Translations under genes and position numbers: made by a program
The notes under the pieces: generated by a model
What the model was told of the DNA's origin: nothing
Databases searched by the model: none
What the model saw: only the letters and a program-made list of their open reading frames with translations
From: Euryodendron excelsum
Taxonomy: Eukaryota; Streptophyta; Magnoliopsida; Ericales; Pentaphylacaceae
Length of the DNA: 64,000 nucleotides
Assembly (NCBI GenBank): GCA_033060915.1
Contig: CM065378.1
Coordinates: forward strand, 38,938,501-39,002,500
Reading direction: 5' to 3'
Shown: in pieces, positions 59,606-64,000 of the stretch
How the letters are laid out: each line of letters starts with the position of its first letter
Position numbering within the stretch: position 1 is the first letter of the stretch

Positions 59606-62600
59606 TGTGTGTCTGTGTGAGGGGAATGGGAACAGGGACAAAGGCAGGGATGGCAGTTGGATAGTTGGGCATGTGTATACTTTTTTTGCCTTTTTTGGTG
59701 GGGGAATGGGAACAGGGACGGGAGGGGGGTAATGACGGTTGGATGGTTGGGCATGTTTATACATTTGAGCTATTAAAACAAAACTTGTGAAAATTTCAAA
59801 TTCAATAACTTCTTCTGACATCTAGGTTTGGTTCCTACACTTTATCAACCCAAGTCAACCTGATTGTTATTTAAATTATTCTAGTCTATTGTCTTCAAAT
59901 AACTGAAACTTTCATATTTTGGGCAACTGGGCTAGGGTTGAATCAACCATTTATAAGTATGGATTCTTGTTCAGTTTAACCATATTGGTATAAGTAAATT
60001 TTTTCTGAATGCTAAAACACTTGTTATATTTGAATGAGGTTCAATTAGGCTCTTATATTTATCTGAAACCACCTCACTAGTCTTTAGCCTATTCTTTATA
60101 TGAATATTAATACTCTTTTAGGTTGTTATTACGTTTGAGTTGGTGGCTTGCTTTACATTGGTCTTGATTGAGTTCATTGTTGTTGTTAACAAATTGCATA
60201 ACTAATTAGCTCAGCTTCCGTTACAGTCTCATCATGTATGGATAACAACCTTATGTAACACATATGGGATGGGAGGAGAAATTTCTCTTTAAGAGCTTCA
60301 AATTTTTCATTAAAATGGACGTGGGGAATCTCGGGTTCTGTGTATCATATGTCTCTTTGAAATACTCCAGCAAACAAATAGAACCTTAATGGAGAACTTA
60401 TTATACAGGTTGTGTCAAGGTTGGTTCTCCAATTGTTCAACGACAAGATATTCTAATCATTATATCATTGATAAATTAATTATCCAAGTTGGATTGATCA
60501 TTTTCTGGGTTTCTTTGTACTGAACTTCTGATCATTGCTGCATAGATGTGCAAGTGTAAGACAGACGCAATAAGAACTTATTCTGACCCTTGTTTCATCT
60601 TAATGCCGCTTTCTCCTGTATCTCACAGGATTCCTGTCCTGTCCCTTCATGTGTTGTGTGTGTATATGGATACACATATAACATATATGAATACACAGGC
60701 CCATGAGATAATGCTTTCTTCTCTGAAGCTTGTTAGTACCTGCTGTATCTTCCAACCCATCAATTCCAATTTTTTCAACATACCTGTCCCAACTATGAAC
60801 ATAAGTAGAAGATAATAGCTGCAATTTTTGTGTGCCATGCCATTATTTCTTAATACAATTATGCTAGTTACAACGATGTAAGTGGAGTATTCATGCCATT
60901 TATTTTTTCTGTCAAACACTGGTACAAGTTTTGGATAAGCATACTGGTAGTGCTCTCGTGGTTGGATAGATAACTTTTCATATAATTTACTTACCTTTTC
61001 ATATAATGTACAAATTGATGACAATGTTGAAAAAAACATCTTATCTATTAGATTTTAAACCAGGTAATGGATTATTTTTTTTCCTGATTTTCTAATTATA
61101 TAAATTTGTGATTGTTGATACTGAAATATGCTAATGTCAAGTATGTCAACTATTCTGCACCATTTTCTATTCTATTCATGTGTTTGTTTTGTCACCTGTC
61201 CGAGTATTTAATGCGAGTCAACTCAGCTAGTTTACTGATTTTCTAATTGTTTATTTTTGTGATTTATGATACTGAAATATGCTAATGTCAAGTATGTCAA
61301 CTATCCTGCACCATCTTCTATTCTATTCCTGTGTTTGTTTTGTCACCTTTCCGAGTATTTGATGCCAGTCAACTCTACTTAACAAGCCTATGTCCTGATT
61401 GTTTTGGGATGGCTGCATGTCACCTGTCCCAATATTTGATGCGAGTTGAGCTTCGAAATTTGCAAAAGGAAGAAAAGAGAGAAGGATGGAGGCAGGGAGG
61501 GGAAATCCTATCATAAATAGGAATTATAATTGGTTTCATGAGCTATTCATGCTGATAGCTGCATTTACATTAATGTGGTCCAAGCGTCCAACTGGATAGG
61601 GCTTATGTGAAAATTCATAAGTATTGGGATGCAGGAGTTATGATGGCTGGAACATGTTAAGATGCAAGAATGTGGTCGAGTATACTTTATGCTGCCAAAG
61701 ATGTCAACCTGTGCCCATTGTCATGTTGGCTCACACTTAGATTTCCAAACTTCAGTTTGAGATAAGACTGTAAAGACATTCGATTTGCATTTTGTAGCAC
61801 GTGTTTGGTGGATTAGCACCCAGTGGATGATTACATTACCAACGCTCTGAACATTCAGACCAGTGTAACATATATATATATATATATATATGTATATGTA
61901 TAAGAAATGTGCCTAGTGAGACTCCAACTTGGGCACTTTGTGTGGCTTGAACACCACTAGCCACCACTCTTACTTTCTTTTTATGTTTACTTTCAGGACG
62001 TATAATATATATATATGTATGATAGACTTGCTATATAATTGTGTAAACTATAATTATAATAATTTCTTTTGTAAAAGTGGTTGAACTGGCTAAACCGTGA
62101 ACTGTGAATGTCGCCTTTCATGGGTTTTTATCCAATTCAGTTCTGACATCTATGATTCGGAATTTTGGTTTTGGACACTGGTGGATAGTCTCTAAAACTG
62201 TGTAGTGGAGAGGTGCCAATAAGCATTAATTGGTATGCAGTTGGTTAAAAGAGACTTATTTCATTCATTATTGAGCTATAGGTTTAGATGTCAACCTTCT
62301 CCCAGTTGAAGATGGCATGTCCATTAACATTGTCAAGCTAAGATGCCCCGGTTATATCTCCCATAACTGAATAGTTCCTGAATCACTTGGAACTTAGGCG
62401 GGTGAAAGAAAAAATCCCAAGCAATATGCAGACGTTGTAGTAATCTGGATGTATCTAACCTGACATATATGCTTTCCTGTTTTGGTTAAGATTTTTTCGT
62501 AACAACTCTCATAATCTTCCACGTATTCATTTCCAAAATACCCTCAATGCTTGAATGGAAGCTCCCCTTTTTTTTTTTTAACAGTGCGTAAATTCATGCT

Positions 62601-62727
62601 ATGTTAGCCACTAATATAATGTGCTATATCTTGCAGGGTTGCACTGATAGTCCTTCTCCTGGTGATTGTTTATGTTGTATTGGCTTTTGCTTGCCATGGG
62701 ATATTGCTACCTTCTTGTCTGAAGTGA
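56297..62727 (+). CDS. VAMP711: VAMP71-family R-SNARE (vesicle-associated membrane protein), four exons
   Basis: The protein is a longin-type R-SNARE of the VAMP711-714 group, which in plants acts in fusion with the vacuole membrane and late endosomes. Exons are 56297-56513, 58268-58458, 58962-59125 and 62637-62727 (217+191+164+91 nt), giving 220 residues without a break. All introns have GT-AG ends (gtaagct, gtatgt, gtacgt donors; cacag, aacag, tgcag acceptors). The longin domain starts MAILYALVARGSVVLAEFSA (residues 1-20) and contains SYSQDRYIFHVRRTDGLTVL. The SNARE motif (137 onward) has VMIENIDKVLERGDRLELLV with zero-layer Arg151, then GNTFRFRKQARRFRSTVWW. The C-terminal membrane anchor is VALIVLLLVIVYVVLAFACH (192-211). 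I recall the Arabidopsis VAMP711 protein as similar in length and closely alike; 711, 712 and 713 cannot be told apart here. It is the only intact gene in the window. Confidence 0.95.
56920..56943. repeat. (TA)n microsatellite in intron 1
   Basis: About 11 TA units in the first intron of the SNARE gene. Confidence 0.9.
57565..57602. repeat. (CT)n microsatellite in intron 1
   Basis: About 19 uninterrupted CT units in the first intron. Confidence 0.95.
59575..59619. repeat. (GT)n microsatellite in intron 3
   Basis: About 15 GT units followed by interrupted ones. Two ~80-bp tandem copies (gggaatgggaacaggga ... ggttgggcatgt) follow at about 59622-59760. Confidence 0.9.
61084..61380. repeat. ~150-bp tandem duplication in intron 3
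   Basis: Two copies begin ctgattttctaatt (61084 and 61235) and share gatactgaaatatgctaatg, ctattctattc(a/c)tgtg and gtcacct blocks. A short third piece (cacctgtccc) follows near 61420. Confidence 0.85.
61869..61892. repeat. (AT)n microsatellite in intron 3
   Basis: About 11-12 AT units, followed by a looser TATATG region. Confidence 0.9.
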
Positions 62728-64000
62728 GAGAGTCGGTGTTGAGCAAGGTTTTATTGTATTTTTTGCTTTTACAAATATGGGATTCTAATATATTTGTTTC
62801 AGTCGGATTCTTGTGCGGAAAAAAACTTGTGTTTTTGCTTGCAGCATCTGTAATTGAAATTTGAACTTGTTCGGGTTGTATGTTTGTAGATACCTTGGCT
62901 TGAACAGTTTATATTTAGAGTACTTCAATTCTTTGGTTAAAATTTTGCATTTTATCTAGATATTTGCCTTGCGGAAATTTTTGAATTTATTTTGTGTTGG
63001 AACAACTTATTGACTGCAGGCCCTTTGCAGCACCGTCTTCAAAACCTTCGTCTTTGAAAGATAAGAAAAGGTGCAACCATTTATTTAACCAGCTAATGTT
63101 TAAGTAAATTGCTTCATTCAGACTCGCGGCAAAGAGAATTAGGTTTCGCCACGAGTTATAGCTCTCAAAGTAGTATTTTCGTCATATTCACATTTCTTTG
63201 TTTAAGCTGTTTGTCCGCAAGGAAAATAATGAGATGAGAACCGGTAACTGAGAAATTGCATCCATCAGTGCCATTGGGGAAGATTCAAGGATCTCTGCAA
63301 TTTTGGATTCCCAAATCCTCATCCATGGACCTCGTAATAATAACTCGATTCAAAAGGCAAACTCTGTCATTGATGGAGACCTAAAAACCCAGGCCAGTGA
63401 CAGAACTTGGACCTCAAAATTGCCCAGAATTTGTGCAAGGCAGGTGGAAAACCAGTTCATTCATTGCTTAGCAAGCCAACTTAAACAAACCTGAGAACCC
63501 ACCTCTTATCTAATTTTTACAAAATTTTGTAGATTTCATAGTTAATTAGTATGTCTCAATGTTATTGGTTATGAGTATGTCATGTGTAGACACTTGCATA
63601 TAATCAATATATATATTAGGTCATTTTCATTTTGCGTTATAGTAGTAGTAAAAAAAATTAATCAACATATGTATTTGGTCATTTTTATGTTGCATTATAG
63701 TAATAGTAGAAAAAAAATTTAATGAATGAGTCAAATTTTATACAACACAATGACCAGCAGGGCCAACCCGAACTAACTCGAATTTTCACAGATTGGCTCG
63801 AGTTCGGTTCTACACCTTCGACTGGTTTGGTTCGGGATACATTGATAACCAGCTCATGCACACCCTAATCGTACAGCTCATATTATTTGGAAAAGTTCTA
63901 TTCCACAGTAAATATAGCAAGTGCAATTGGCAGCAAAAAAAATAAAAATAAAAATAAAGCCCAAAAAACCATTGTATATTTGCTTACTAAAGCAGTGAAT
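62728..64000. other. 3' flank of the VAMP71 gene
   Basis: The first few hundred bases are presumably the 3' untranslated region; no canonical AATAAA is decisive. From about 63500 the sequence is AT-rich; 63750-63840 contains cgagttcggttc words seen in dispersed repeats. No further gene is recognised. Confidence 0.55.

Noticed and set aside
59527..59821. Open frames with His-Thr repeats
   Set aside because: Translation of the (GT)n microsatellite inside an intron of the SNARE gene.
60546..61039. Open frames in the third intron
   Set aside because: No similarity to known proteins, AT-rich, and inside a well-supported intron.
1..64000. tRNA, rRNA or other structural RNA genes
   Set aside because: None was recognised by eye. 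Short Met-tRNA-like matches are primer binding sites next to LTR ends, not tRNA genes. A tRNAscan run would be decisive.

Overview
This is nuclear DNA of an angiosperm. The evidence is plant-type LTR retrotransposons nested in each other, a decayed coiled-coil NBS-LRR resistance gene, eight-cysteine hybrid proline-rich proteins, and an intron-containing VAMP71-family SNARE with GT-AG introns. Most of the window is retrotransposon. The only gene that reads through intact is the VAMP71 SNARE at 56.3-62.7 kb. The species cannot be told from the sequence.

Region 1 (about 1.2-33.6 kb) is one very large Ty3/gypsy element of the Tat/Ogre type on the minus strand. It has a 4.63-kb 3' LTR at 1223-5852, a polypurine tract, an array of about 11 units of ~95 bp, a broken ORF running antisense to the element (8579-10469, DUF7745-like), broken integrase, RNase H, reverse transcriptase, G-patch-like and protease segments (11.9-16.7 kb), a gag remnant, a long leader and a primer binding site (19220-19238). 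Its 5' LTR starts at 19241. That LTR is split by a Ty1/copia element of the SIRE/Maximus type (20653-32249, plus strand), which has ~2.07-kb LTRs, gag-pol, a third ORF (28021-29265) and repeated polypurine tracts. The Ogre LTR resumes at 32250 and stops abruptly at 33602, lacking its U3 end. All coding regions of both elements carry stops and frameshifts, and several catalytic aspartates read as asparagine.

Region 2 (33.6-50 kb) is a mosaic. It holds a minus-strand LTR and primer site (34.47 kb), an NBS-LRR pseudogene without its P-loop (35.07-37.92 kb), a 129-bp TRIM-like LTR with primer site (37945-38086), a minus-strand copia integrase fragment joined to a broken hybrid proline-rich protein gene (38.1-39.24 kb), another LTR-like sequence (~39.7-40.2 kb), a deleted copia element (42868-48097) that contains a second, minus-strand LTR element, and a second hybrid proline-rich protein gene with two frameshifts (48774-49174).

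Region 3 (50-56 kb) is AT-rich and contains a direct tandem duplication with units of about 1.9 kb (50957-52889 and 52890-54790), without recognisable genes. Region 4 (56.3 kb to the end) is the four-exon VAMP71 gene and its 3' flank; its 3.5-kb third intron carries microsatellites and short tandem duplications.

The genes do not form a pathway. The most unusual parts are the antisense ORF next to a satellite-like array in the Ogre element, hairpin-forming repeats in its U3, the extra ORF of the copia element, and the integrase/proline-rich protein junction.
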